NCBI RefSeq assembly: GCF_963678975.1
Contig: NC_089281.1
Coordinates: 11,247,277-11,311,276, forward strand
Direction: 5' to 3'
Length of the DNA: 64,000 nucleotides
Source: Dysidea avara
Lineage: Eukaryota > Porifera > Demospongiae > Dictyoceratida > Dysideidae
Position numbers and translations under genes: made by a program. Every line of letters starts with the position of its first letter. The stretch's first letter is position 1. Of the stretch, positions 47,201 through 56,691 are shown one piece after another. A model generated the notes under the pieces. The model saw nothing but the letters and a program-made list of their open reading frames with translations. It was not told the origin of the DNA and searched no databases.

Positions 47201-50200
47201 GCAAAAAAAGGCGGCCAAATTACCAGCCAATTACGATGCAGCAAGAGTGAATATAGAACACAGCCGAATTATAAAGGTTCAGTGTTAAATTTTTGAATTA
47301 GTTGTATATGGACCATTCATTCTGGCCGCTTCAGATATCAAGCCATTTCAGTTGCCAGTTACTTTCAGGTACACACCTGTTTTATAGCCAAGGTGTTCTT
47401 GCATGGATTAAACTTTAGTAATTGTATTCTTGGCCGCTTCAGATATCAGCTCTTTAAGTTACCAGTTACTTTTCACTTCAGCTGAGCTGTTTTCTTTTTG
47501 TTTTTTTACATTGGGTTCCAGGTACTTGTAGTTTCTTGGGCGCACCTTTTTTAACAGCGAAAGGTGTTTTTGGGGTGGATATCACTCATTTTTGTCAGTG
47601 ATAGACTCTACATTTGGTTTAAAGGTAATTTTTTTTGGAAATGAGCAATTAACATTAATACAGAATATTATCTTGGAGAGTCAGTAAAATCCATACATAA
47701 TAATGATTGTTTCATAACACCGTAAATTCGTAAGTATGAATTTACGGTGTAGTATGACTGTTCTATTAGAGTAAATCTATCTTTACTGCCTGCATGTGAC
47801 GAATATATCTCATATCTGTGCATGTTAAATGCTTCAGACACCTAATTAAACTTGCAAGTGACTAATTAGTTTACAGTTGCTACACAGCTATAAATACATG
47901 TGTAATTGTTATCACCATAATCATTTATCATGTTATAACCATTTTTTATTATTTTGGTCACAACTTCAGGATTAGAGCAGCAGAGGAAAGGAATAGAGAA
48001 CTCAACCATCAAGAACTTGTATATGGGAGATGGAACAGTGTTGCGATGGACAATGCTGGTACTAACCCCTCAAGGGTGTTGCAGTACAGTATAGATGCAA
48101 GACCAGAGCCTCGATCGTCACCTTTTGACTGTGGTCACAACTTCAGGATTGGAGCAGCAGAGAAAGGAATGGAGGACTCAATCATCAAGACTCGGGGAGA
48201 TGGAATAGTATTGCCAAGGATAATGCCAGCACTAACCCCCTCAAGGTTGCCACAGTGCAGTATCGATACAACCACTCCAACCAGTGCATAAGACCAGAGC
48301 CTCGATCATCACCTTTTGACTGAAATTTTTATACTTGATGAAGCAATTAAAACAAAAAAGTTGTAGTACTTATACTTTCCTGAGGGAATATGCCCCCAGA
48401 GTCCCAGACTCCCTTGCCTGTTCAGCAGAATAATAGGATTGAGCCTTACTACCACTTTCACCTTTATTCTTGGCCCGGATGTACATATCGGCAACATAAT
48501 ACAGTAGCTGTAGATAATGCCCCTAGGCAGAGCTATAGGGGTGGGAATTTTTCCCTATTATCACACTATCACAGTAGTTCTTCTCGCAGTTCTTTGCCTG
48601 GCCATCATCAACTGCTGTCAAAACATTAGTGTCGTCCCCCAGACCCTTCCTCAAGCATGCTTATCACACAAAAATAACTTAGTTTAGCAGTGCACAAACA
48701 ATTATTGACAGCATATGTACACTTACCGCATTGTTGAACCATGTATACCACCAGAATCCACCGGATTGACAACTAATACGTGATCTATTTAGGGAAATCT
48801 CGTGGAAAGTCCCTAATTACCTTAAGTGGACACTCGTGATACGTGGTTTTAAATTGAATGGTTTAAGAATGTAACTAGATGGTGAGGCGTACTTTAATCG
48901 GCTCGACTTTAATGAGAAACTCGAGCCCCTCGTGAGAAACTACATCGCTTGAGCAACGCTTGAAGAAGTAAGAGTCAAGAATACTGATCGAGGTACTCTA
49001 TGATATATGCCGGTCTTGAATGCTAACGAAACAAGGAGTGAAGTTTGTGTAACGTGTCACATCGCCACACACTGATTCACCGTGTTTGTGCGATAGGGTT
49101 TATGGACCTGTCCACCAGATGCTGAAAGGAAATTCATTCCAACACATGTTGAAAGGAAATTCATTCCAACTTGTGAAGTTATTGATATACTCATTGTTGG
49201 GGTCTACGGGGACATCGATGATCATTTACCAGTCAGCTGTAAGTAATGTCACAACAGAAGGAAATGAACCATTTCCATACCCCGGCTATGGCATACTGAT
49301 TTTCCTGGTCAGTTTATGTACACCCAACCACAGAAATATAGAACTTTGGTTGCAGGTGGAAAATAAATACCTTTTTACTCAGTTACAAGAGATTCACCCA
49401 GCTGGGATAAAATGTTGAAGTGAATGTCATTAGTACTAACTTGTTCATCAGGTATTGGACAATTCCAAGTGTCCAGATTATGCAGTTGTCCTCATGTTCA
49501 AGTTTACACGTTTAGGCAAGTTCCACAACGTCCTATATTCTATTACTATATCAGTGTGGAATAATGTTTATATAATATTTTTCATATTCCAGGCTTTAGG
49601 TGTATTGTATTTAACACCTGCTTGTTGGTTTTTGCAGGCCATCTGGTCATACTGGTTTATCCACTAGCAGTTGAATGTGATCATGGTACATATGTAAGTT
49701 GAGACCATGCAAGAACAAAGATACAGGTGTCATGAATTTCAGGTCAGTTAACGTTCAGAGGAATTGTATTATTGCAATTGTTGTTTTTGTAGTTATCAAT
49801 TATCAGTGACCAGTTTGTGATAGCGTACTTTTGTTTGACCAGTGACCTAATGTTCTGGTTTACATGCTTACCCAACAGTTATGTTACTCACTTAACCTGC
49901 ATATGGGATATATATATTTTTAGTTCATTTTGATTATCCATCCTTTATTGGTACAGCCTGGCATATTGATTTTTTGCACATTCTCTTTTTAATTCAGTGC
50001 CTGCTGGATTGTTTCGTCAGATATCGAAACAGGTGTCTTGGTGTTGCGACCGATGTTCCAGGTCAGTTTGCATGTGTGTTTAATTTAAGGCTGACTTCAG
50101 TGCCTGCTTATTCTTTTACAGGTCTCGGTATCGAGTGTCATGAATTTCAGGTCAGTTGACATACAGAAGAATTGTATTATTGCAATTGTTGTTTTTGTAG

Positions 50201-53200
50201 TTATCAATTATCACTGTATACTAGTGATGTGAATTTGCAGGTCAGTCTACTCAGATGTATCGGGTATAGTGTTGATGGGTTCAAACAAATACCCAGTGTA
50301 GACTGTAGTGGCATCAAGGGTGTTAATTTCTAGGTCAGTTTACATGTTGTGATGTTAGTGATTTTTTCCTAGTACCCAGATGTTAAGTGTATTGTATTTA
50401 ATGCCTACCTGTTATGTTTTTAAATTATGGTATATCAGTGTAGACAGTACAACAGTAAGCCTTCTGTGTTGTAGTAACTATTTGTTTCATAATTATGCTG
50501 TTGTCCTGGAATGGCACAATTTTTGGGCAACCAGTGTGAAGTCCAGTGGTACAAACATTGTATTATGACCAAGTTGTGATAGTGTACTTTTGTTTGACTA
50601 ATGTCCTAATGTTCAGGTTTGACATGCTTACCCAACAGTTATGTTATTCATTCACTTAGCCTGGGATATAATTTTTGTTCATTTTGATTATCCATGCTAT
50701 TATTGATACAGCCCGGCATATTGATTTTTTGTACATTCTCTTTTAATTCAGTACTTGCTGGATTGTGTCATCAGATATCGAAACAAGTGTTGGTGTTGCG
50801 ACCAATGTTCCAGGTCAGTTGCATGAGTGTTTAATTTAAGGTTAACTTCAGTGCCTACTTATTCTTTTACAGGTCTTAGTATCGTCATGCTGACATACAA
50901 GAAATCATCACTATTGTTGGAACTATTTTTAGTCAAGTCTTGATGTGATGTTAATTAACGTTGTTACACATTGTTGTATGTTTACCATATGGCAAGAAAT
51001 TTTCATGGCCATCATGAAATTTGAATATTGTGTAAGTTGTGTGGAACAACCCCAACTCATACATGGTCACTGGCAAACCACAAACCACATTCGAGCCACA
51101 ACACCACCAACCACATTCGAGCAATCCATTACAAAATTTTGTTGCACCATTTGTGTGTGCATAATACTTAATGAAAGCCACAACACAAGCTACATGGTAA
51201 ACACTACATAGAGGTGGTAACCCCTAAAGGCTTGTTACCTAGCTTTTATATTCACCTTATCGGCCTTTGTGGTTAATCTATTAAAAATTACATGTAAATA
51301 GAGAATTGAAGAGTATGCTTAAAGCACCTTCGCTAGTGATTTTGTTCTTCACACCATAAGACAACTGGCGATTTATAAACGCTCGCATTGGGGTGTGGCA
51401 CTAAATGGAATTTAAAAGATTTCTGCTTAAAATGCCATCCCTAGGGAACTTACGGTTCAGCACGTTGTCACAACTTGTTTATCAGGCATTAGAGTTTGTG
51501 TCCACGTTGTGCCTTTAAAAGTTATTGTAGGGATTAGAGGTTTGATTGAAGAAAATACGCGTATAGGCAAACCAGGATTGGATAATGTCAGTGCTAGATG
51601 GACTATACAAACACGACTATGTTGACTGGTATAACGTGACAGTAGTTGTAACATAAGGTAGAGAAATAAAGTGAAATACGCCTATTTTTTATTTTGCGAT
51701 GGTTACTTTTTTATTTTAGCGAGGTCGCAAGAAAACTATGATGATGATGATGACGACTCCTAAAGATTTTTTTATCACGTAACGCAATACAAATCTATTG
51801 AGAGATGTTGCATAATCTAGGACTAATATTGCGAAACCGGCCCTACACGTAAATAACTCACAGTAGTGGCCGCGCGTCTTTTAATTGGGCGTGCGCTTTG
51901 TAGTTTCTTGGCCGCGCGACTCACTACCGTGAGTCTTGATATGTAACTAGTTACTTTAAAAAAGTAACTTGCCCAACACTGACTCTAATTAGAGCAGTCA
52001 GATACTCTAGTAGAGCATGCAGTCATGTACTAAAATTTAGCCAAAATTGTTACAAAATTTAATCTCAAAAGGCAATTTAAAAAAAGTTTCCTATAGGGCA
52101 TGCTCCCAGACTCCCTAACAAGCACATGCTCCACATTCTGAGTGAGCTTTCCACATCGTACAAATTATATCAACCAGTAACCACCCTGCTTAGCCCCCTC
52201 ACTTTAAATTTTGTTGCTATACCCCTGTTCTTTGCACTAGCATTAACTCAAACACACAAACATGAAATATGAATATGGTTTGTGCCTTAAGCGCTCGTGC
52301 AGTAATCCAATCTAAGAGTTTACTTTGATATGATTCTGTAATTTAACACTTCCTGGTATATACATTCCATTACAGTTTGTTAAATCTTCTAACTTACCAG
52401 TACACTGTTCCTGCTGTACACACTTTCCAGCAATACTGTCCACAACTTCATCAACTCCCTCACACTCACATGTGTCTGGCACACAAACTTGGGAACAGCC
52501 AATGTCAGTAGGTGTGAAACAACCTTGAGGACATGAACTGGCACATGATTTCATTATCTGGCCATCAATTGGACAAGCTAGAAATAAACAACAAGTAAAT
52601 AGTCATAATGTACACTTTTACAGTTTAACACACATTTTTCATTTCATAAAATGAACAACTTTCACACTCTGTTTAAGGCAATTAACAAAACGAATGTGTT
52701 CTCACAAATAGATAATAATTACACTAAATATTAAAGGAAACAGAACTCTTTTCTTGAGACCAAAGATTCAGATTTACAATACACCTTTTGCTTTTTGCCA
52801 CTACTCTGAATAATTAGTTATTCAAGGTCTGGTCAAGGTTTAAAAGCTGTTACAAAAACAGTACCAGGGTGACAGTTTCAGGGGATTTGGGAAGTACAAT
52901 ATTATGTGTATTTTTTTCACTAAAGTCATACAACAAGTTTTTCTTCAGTGCTAAACTGATTTTGGTCTCACAAAACTAGCTAGCTATTAGTGAGAGTACT
53001 TTAGCATTCTGTGAATTAATATTGATGATGGGTGTACATAAACAATGTTTTTATACTACATGTGGTGAATTTTGATGGCTAAAAGTCTCAAACAAAAAAT
53101 AATGCAAGAAACCCCTGATGGTATATAAGTCTCATGCACTACCGCTTTGCTACTGTCACTACTCATATACACAATCCACACAAAAACAGCCAAGCTGTGA

Positions 53201-56200
53201 AAAAATGGTGTGGCCTTAAAAAGCCTGGGTGAAAAATTTCGTGAAATCAAAGGTGGTGGCCAAGAAACTAATAAATTTTAACAATGCAAACAGCCATTAT
53301 TAAAATTTTTAGCATTAACATCATTGCAGCCATTTCTTGGCCGCCACCTTTGATTTCACAACTTTTTTCACCCAGGATTTTTAAGGCCGCACCATTTTTT
53401 CACAGCTTGGCTGTTTTTGTGTGGATTTCACTTCTTTTTGTACTTTATAAGGCCCCAAAACCAGCCTATGGCTAACTTTGAGGTTTTTTACTCACATTTC
53501 TTCTTTCCTATGCAGACAGACACAATGATGATTATTGAAGACAGGCTTATAAATGTATTGCATTGTATATATATAAATATTGATTTTTATGTCACAAGAT
53601 GCTAAATTTCGTGCTCCTCACAAAGAACCAGATGAAACTTGCTACTTAGCCAAATCATACCCAGAGTTGTTGTAGTTAAAAGGTATACATAATAAGCAAA
53701 AATAAATTGCTGGGTGCTTGGCACAGGGTTGCTTTCTTCAAAAAAAAAAAAAAAAAAACACAAAGAAATACGAATTTTCGACTTCAAGCTGTCATACTAC
53801 CCAGGGCAAGAAAAGCTAACTCTTCTTCATAGCATTTCAATACGGTTGGATGCATATATAGTCTGTCTATGCTGCTAATCTGGAAAAGATCTGAGACTTC
53901 TCCCCATCTAGGTGACGAGTGTCAAAATTTTCTGCAGCATTAAACAATTATATCACTATTTCTAGCCATTTTTGGTGCTTCTGCAGTCACAACAGTAATC
54001 AATTATTGACTAGAACTATGGCAAAAGATGTCCCTGGACGTTTGGTACCAGCAGTTGTCAATTATTAGTTGATCCACAGCTTCTATACCTCTGTACCATG
54101 GAAGGCAGCTAAATCTTCCTAATTTGACTTCAGCTCTCATGCTCCACAGCAGCTTCAAATCTTTACTGGATCACCCTACATCACCATTATGTTGCAAAAT
54201 GTCCCACAACAAACAGAAAAAGCACAAAATCTTTCATTTTGCATTCAAGCTGTGGTGAGCTGCTGGTATACTGCATCATATGAAATCGCAGAAACACCAA
54301 CTGCTACTACTACCAAACGTTCATTTTAAATCAGATGTACTGGAAAGGACTTTGGCACCATTGGAATCCTGTGGAATGACGCACGAAAATTTTGACGCTC
54401 TTCACCCAGATGGTGACAAGTCTCAGATCCAGCATATAGATAGGCTATGTATCACATCACTATGAAGAGTTGGTTTGTTTGTTTTTTTTGACAGGTAGGG
54501 CAGCTTGAATTCGAAAATTCATTTTTATATTCTGATTTTTTTAAAAGAAAACAACCCTATGACAGGAACCCAGTGAATCATTTGCTTATTACTGTGCGTA
54601 CTTTTTACTACAATAACTCTGGATAATATCTAGCTAAGTAGTAAGTTTTATCTGGTCCTTTGTGTGGAGCACGAAATTTAAAAAATAAATTTTGCATCTT
54701 GCGAGATACTTTCTGTGAAGACAACAGTTGTGCTTACGGTTTCATGGTAGATCTAGCAATGGGATACTACCATGAACATCCCACAATAATAGGGGGATTG
54801 ATTTGTAAAAGTTGATTTTTCGGATTGTGGACCTTACCCATGGCCTCATGGTCAGCAAGGTTAGACCAACGTGATAATTTACGACACTGTAAAGTACTCC
54901 CATTAATGGATAGTAAAATTTAATGTTAAAAACTTTTATCAGATAGCAGTAGCTATGGCTCTATTCCTAATAGGGGACCATCAAGCTTGGGTATACTTCT
55001 GAGACCTTTATATGTCATACTAGCAGTGTTGGGAGTAACGCGTTACAAAAGTAACGCGTTATGTAATATTATTACTTTTGTGGTAACTAAGTAATAATGA
55101 AATACGCTATAAAAACAGGTAATATAACTCAAGTTATTTTACTTACAAATGTAACCGGTTACCTAAGTAATATAGTTACTATAACGAATCTAATATTACT
55201 ATAAGTAACAAAGTTACTAATCTCGTTAGTGAACCACCGAGTAATGCCTAGCCACAATGAAGTAATGAAGCCTACTGAATGAAGCTTATTCACCAGCTTC
55301 TTACTTATAACCAAGATTTGTGCATTGTCCAACAATGCAATCATGTCACGTGATAAGGTAGTAGTTTCACACGTGACAGCTTAAGGCTGTGGTCACAAAG
55401 TAATATAATATGTAATATTATTATAGTTACTTTATTATATGGGTAATATGTAACTGTAACTAAATAGTTCAGTTTCAAGTAATACGTAAATATGTAACTA
55501 GTTACTTTAAAAAAAAGTAACTGGCCCAACACTGCATACTAGTCACAGACATATAAAACCAGTGCAAGGAATCCTGACAAATAAGAAAGCAAATGATCAC
55601 AGTATTGTAATTTGAAACCAGTGCTAGCATGCTAGCTAACATACTTTTGTTAGGACACTGCAGTGGCATGACACATCTCCTTTGATCTTCATCAATCACC
55701 ATACCCTGTGGACAGCCACACCCCCTTACACACACCACTGGACATGGAGAATTGTGGCCAAAATTCGAACAAGTCGTGTGACACAATGGAGCACAATCCA
55801 TGAATACCTGTCCCTCATATGGACACTCTGAAATAAACAAGGTGAATTTAGTAGGCTCACAAAGTAGCTACCACCTCACCATTTGGCTGGAAAATACTTC
55901 TGATGGTGTTACAAGACAACACCCCGTACACATCCTCCAACACATCACAAGTTGATTCTGTTAAAACTTGATTCGTAAACTGTCCAGATCCGTAGAGAGT
56001 AGCGGATACGCAGGATATATTCGAAACGTTCTGAAAGTATTCGACGTCGTATGGGGATGGAACACAGTTGCAAGAAGTATTGAATACTCGGGCCACAAAA
56101 ACTTCATCAGAAAACTCGTAATCGCCACAAGCAGGCCGTGAATACTGGCCAGGTGGGCATGAGCATCCCAGTACTATCACGGGGTAGAAGATTAACAACA

Positions 56201-56273
56201 GACACCAACACAACGTCTCACGCCCAGTCATTTCCGTCCTTGTAACAGGGTGTAATGATCTGAATGCTTGCAA
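35106..56273 (-). CDS. Gene B: secreted TIMP/NTR - TIL x3 - NTR protein, probably GPI-anchored
   Basis: Five exons on the minus strand: 56273-55880, 55827-55645, 52577-52398, 36335-36010, 35375-35106, giving 450 residues from the first ATG or 436 from the in-frame MTG at 56231, which I prefer because the relic at 8197 has the same MTG. The leader ends PVIVLG; the mature start is CSCPPGQYSRPACGDYEF with DEVFVARV. Three ten-cysteine TIL domains (CPYEGQVFMDC, CPIDGQIMKSC, CPIDGQVYTDC starts) are followed by the NTR module (YCTPRFVC, YAVEVVQVFKG, SSCG, CSFYREW) and tail LVLVSVLASVVIFDKFI. All frames and splice phases are intact, and intron positions equal those of gene A. Intron 3 is 16 kb and full of nested transposons, against 2.9 kb in gene A. 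The predicted role is an extracellular or cell-surface protease inhibitor; the free Cys-X-Cys N-terminus is the TIMP metal-chelating motif, but inhibition is untested. Confidence 0.8.
36010..36335 (-). CDS. Gene B exon 4: TIL domain 3 and first half of NTR
   Basis: CPIDGQVYTDCGSSCPQTC, DCWQGCECPSG, CVEPSQC, then YCTPRFVCPHNEG and YAVEVVQVFKG, ending CATGAG|GTAATT in phase 0. It is the same length as gene A exon 4 (326 bases). There is no internal methionine near its start, so only splice logic shows its full extent. Confidence 0.85.
37279..38970. mobile_element. DNA element with TIRs of about 110 bp
   Basis: The left end GTATGGCAAGCGATCAGTAA through TTTCGACGTGACGTCGAAAT (about 37279-37375) is inverted at about 38860-38970. 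Minus-strand remains of a mobile-element ORF lie inside. The plus-strand frame at 37440-37652 (MSVEKTVLGIFRERRRP) has no recognised domain. Confidence 0.7.
37981..38416 (-). pseudogene. Mobile-element ORF remnant with RPDIVFYN and LLELTC motifs
   Basis: Minus strand: HRPDIVFYNENSNSVALLEL, then LDSVEHLKSARDRKQGK, a frameshift near 38238, then EYQELQSEFDRQGIPCFYDT and SRIFMARDCPEWSE. The D...ELT spacing resembles a PD-(D/E)XK-type nuclease tail of retroelements; that is inference. A further fragment of the same tail lies at 41440-41510. Confidence 0.6.
40275..40800. repeat. Partial copy of the GTTTAAGTAGGGAT element with a 12-bp tandem run
   Basis: It begins ACCGTTTAAGTAGGGATTGT and is collinear with 38979-39470. 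Four to five units of CACTCACTGCCT at about 40497-40550 are an expansion private to this copy. Confidence 0.65.
41376..41431 (+). repeat. (CA)n microsatellite
   Basis: About 28 CA units. It is followed at 41440-41510 (minus) by SRRIFLARNCAEWS, a fragment of the mobile-element ORF described at 37981-38416. Confidence 0.9.
41599..41740. repeat. Reduced foldback MITE
   Basis: ACTAGTATTTT and AAAATACTAGT ends; the interior keeps GCCAAAGTAGGGACTTTCCC and GGATCCCTACTTCATTTTTA from the 39771 family, but most of the left arm is missing. Confidence 0.6.
42221..42687. repeat. Foldback MITE, AAGAGTTCATAAT ends
   Basis: The arms contain TATACTGAGGAGAGTATCCT and TATACCCCTGTAGAAGGGTA, inverted on the right side. 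The interior is unique. Mini-palindromes with the same AAGAGTT(C/T)ATAAT end occur at about 7415 and 12050. Confidence 0.75.
42837..43086. mobile_element. TIR MITE, CAGGAGCTT ends, 7-bp flanking repeat
   Basis: CAGGAGCTTATGAGCCGCC and its inverted copy with an inner GGCGGCGAAGGAGCATGAAA form arms of about 48 bp. GTATCAA is duplicated at 42830-42836 and 43087-43093. The arms themselves carry a GCCGCC(N)GGCGGC mini-hairpin. Confidence 0.75.
44153..44208 (+). repeat. (TGCC)n microsatellite
   Basis: About 14 tetranucleotide units, ending in TTGCCTACC variants. Confidence 0.9.
44575..44788. repeat. Foldback MITE
   Basis: CTAGTGTATTTAAAA at the left, TTTTTAAATACACT at the right; inner arms GGGAAAATCCCTACTTTGG and CAATGTAGGGATTTTCCCAC. 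Same family as 39771 and 45293. Confidence 0.65.
45292..46462. mobile_element. Insertion 1 in the hAT MITE: foldback plus GTTTAAGTAGGGAT repeat
   Basis: It starts CTAGTATATTAAAAA (foldback 45293-45567) and ends CCGTACCGTTTG, with ATA duplicated on both sides (45289-45291, 46463-46465). It is the reverse-oriented counterpart of 37266-40044 without that copy's nested TIR element. Confidence 0.75.
46794..47575. repeat. Large foldback, about 370-bp arms
   Basis: It runs from ACCCCAAAAACACCTTCGCT to AGCGAAAGGTGTTTTTGGGG in a nearly perfect inverted arrangement. A duplicated GATATCTGAAGCGGCCAAGA phrase occurs in each arm, and the spacer near 47170 is short. Confidence 0.85.
47957..48322. repeat. 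Tandem duplication, about 180-bp unit
   Basis: Both units start GGTCACAACTTCAGGATT and end TCACCTTTTGACTG (47957-48130, 48132-48322). They diverge by substitutions and small indels that break frame, so coding is not supported. Confidence 0.7.
48323..49728. other. Unassigned interior of the 5.1-kb insertion
   Basis: It contains a 27-bp tandem duplication (CTGAAAGGAAATTCATTCCA, near 49119-49172) inside an open plus-strand frame of 110 codons (49086-49418) with a hydrophobic middle. No family was recognised and no splice-supported model was found. Confidence 0.35.
49729..50890. repeat. Duplicated modules with CAGGTCAGT-type words
   Basis: Module X (GTCATGAATTTCAGGTCAGT and onward, 76 bp) occurs at 49729 and 50138. 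Module Y (GTTTGTGATAGCGTACTTTT and onward, about 330 bp) occurs near 49808 and 50562. Words like AGGTCAGTT recur at least six times. The frames are not conserved between copies. Confidence 0.6.
52398..52577 (-). CDS. Gene B exon 3: TIL domain 2
   Basis: Phase 1-1. CPIDGQIMKSCASSCPQGC, then VCVPDTCECEG and CVQQEQC. It is one codon shorter than its gene A counterpart, and all ten cysteines are kept. Confidence 0.85.
53174..53426. repeat. Foldback MITE in gene B intron 2
   Basis: ATCCACACAAAAACAGCCAA at the left against TTGGCTGTTTTTGTGTGGAT at the right; the inner arms carry GGTGGTGGCCAAGAA and its inverse. A partial relative lies at about 22745-22860. Confidence 0.75.
53592..54715. mobile_element. 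TIR element, about 1.1 kb, diverged long arms
   Basis: The left GTCACAAGATGCTAAATTTC and GTGCTCCTCACAAAGAACCA are inverted at 54640-54710 (CCTTTGTGTGGAGCACGAAA). Similarity continues to AAATTGCTGGGTGC and its partner. There is no recognisable coding region, though a short plus-strand frame at 54280-54465 is open. Confidence 0.55.
55024..55534. mobile_element. hAT MITE (CAGTGTTGGG family), TSD CATACTAG
   Basis: CAGTGTTGGGAGTAACG and its inverted partner end the element. CATACTAG is duplicated exactly at 55016-55023 and 55535-55542. It is collinear with 14989-15511 and lies in gene B intron 2. Confidence 0.9.
55645..55827 (-). CDS. Gene B exon 2: TIL domain 1
   Basis: Phase 1-1. CPYEGQVFMDCAPLC through VCVRGCGCPQG to CVMPLQC; it differs from gene A exon 2 at few residues. 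Intron 1 before it is 52 bases. Confidence 0.85.
55880..56273 (-). CDS. Gene B exon 1: leader and TIMP-like CSC segment
   Basis: Open to the donor AATG|GTGAGG. After CSCPPGQYSRPAC and DEVFVARVFNTSC it carries CNCV, NVSNISC and VYGVLSC, so at least seven cysteines sit in the mature part before the first TIL domain. Confidence 0.8.
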
Positions 56274-56293
56274 CCGAACAATTAACCTATGGT

Positions 56294-56332
56294 GCGGCCG
56301 CCCCTTCCATTTCTAATTGAAGGGGCGGCCGC
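56294..56332. promoter_or_regulatory. GC-rich perfect hairpin 21 bp upstream of gene B first ATG
   Basis: GCGGCCGCCCCTTC (56294-56307) and its exact reverse complement (56319-56332) enclose an 11-base AT-rich loop. It sits in the position occupied by the different GC-rich hairpin of gene A. It would fold strongly in a 5' UTR or block a promoter. Confidence 0.65.
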
Positions 56333-56691
56333 GACAGTGACAAATTATAAGCATTTGTACGTGGAAAATTGTAGCATCTATTTTTCCTAGGGAGGCATGC
56401 CCCCAGACCCCCTAGTTCCACCATAGTCTGGCGCTGCCGACCCTTTTACGCCGCTCGCTTTTTGATTAGTTGGGCTGGTGGGTGTGGTAAGGTATATACT
56501 ATCTATGAGTATAGTCACATATGTAAATATGTCCTGAAATCCAGTAGCAGTTCAAGTCAGTACTTATAGCAATGGATAATAACTAGTAATCAAAACAGCA
56601 ATTGCATGCATACTTTTTAAAAATACAAAGCAGATAACAGTTAGCTAGTTGCACATATATGGCACATAACCATATAAGTCCACAGTCCTCT
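56333..56691. other. Spacer between gene B and saposin gene 1
   Basis: It carries a fragment of the GCATGCCCCCAGACCCCC phrase common to hAT-like MITEs. Otherwise nothing recognisable. Confidence 0.4.

Larger units (their letters stand above)
46794..51938. mobile_element. Insertion 2 in the hAT MITE: 5.1-kb unit of unknown type, 9-bp TSD ATATGTAAC
   Basis: ATATGTAAC occurs at 46785-46793 and 51939-51947, exactly where the intact hAT MITE has a single site. The left part is a 782-bp foldback (46794-47575). The right end contains GCGCGGCCAAGAAACTACAA in inverse orientation to GGCGCGCCCAAGAAACTACA near the left end, suggesting diverged inverted ends. The interior shows duplicated modules but no recognisable transposase. 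It could be a MULE-like carrier of captured sequence or two successive insertions. Confidence 0.6.
45141..51981. mobile_element. hAT MITE (CAGTGTTG family) inflated to 6.8 kb by two insertions; TSD ACTCTAAT
   Basis: The termini CAGTGTTGAGAGTAACG (45141) and the complement of CAGTGTTGGGCAAG (ending 51981) are flanked by a perfect 8-bp duplication ACTCTAAT at 45133-45140 and 51982-51989. Parts collinear with the intact 523-bp copy at 14989 are 45141-45291, 46463-46793 and 51939-51981. The gaps are the insertions 45292-46462 and 46794-51938. The target lay inside a CTCTAATAGAG motif. Confidence 0.85.
36336..52397 (-). other. Gene B intron 3, 16 kb, built of nested mobile elements
   Basis: The homologous gene A intron is 2.9 kb. 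This one holds a small foldback (about 36409-36500), a compound TIR element (37266-40044), partial copies of it (40275-40800), several foldback MITEs, microsatellites and the 6.8-kb nest at 45141-51981. No unrelated host gene was found inside on either strand. Confidence 0.7.

Noticed and set aside
49086-49418. 110-codon frame with a hydrophobic centre as a membrane protein
   Set aside because: It contains a 27-bp tandem duplication, has no recognised family and lies in an insertion of unknown type.
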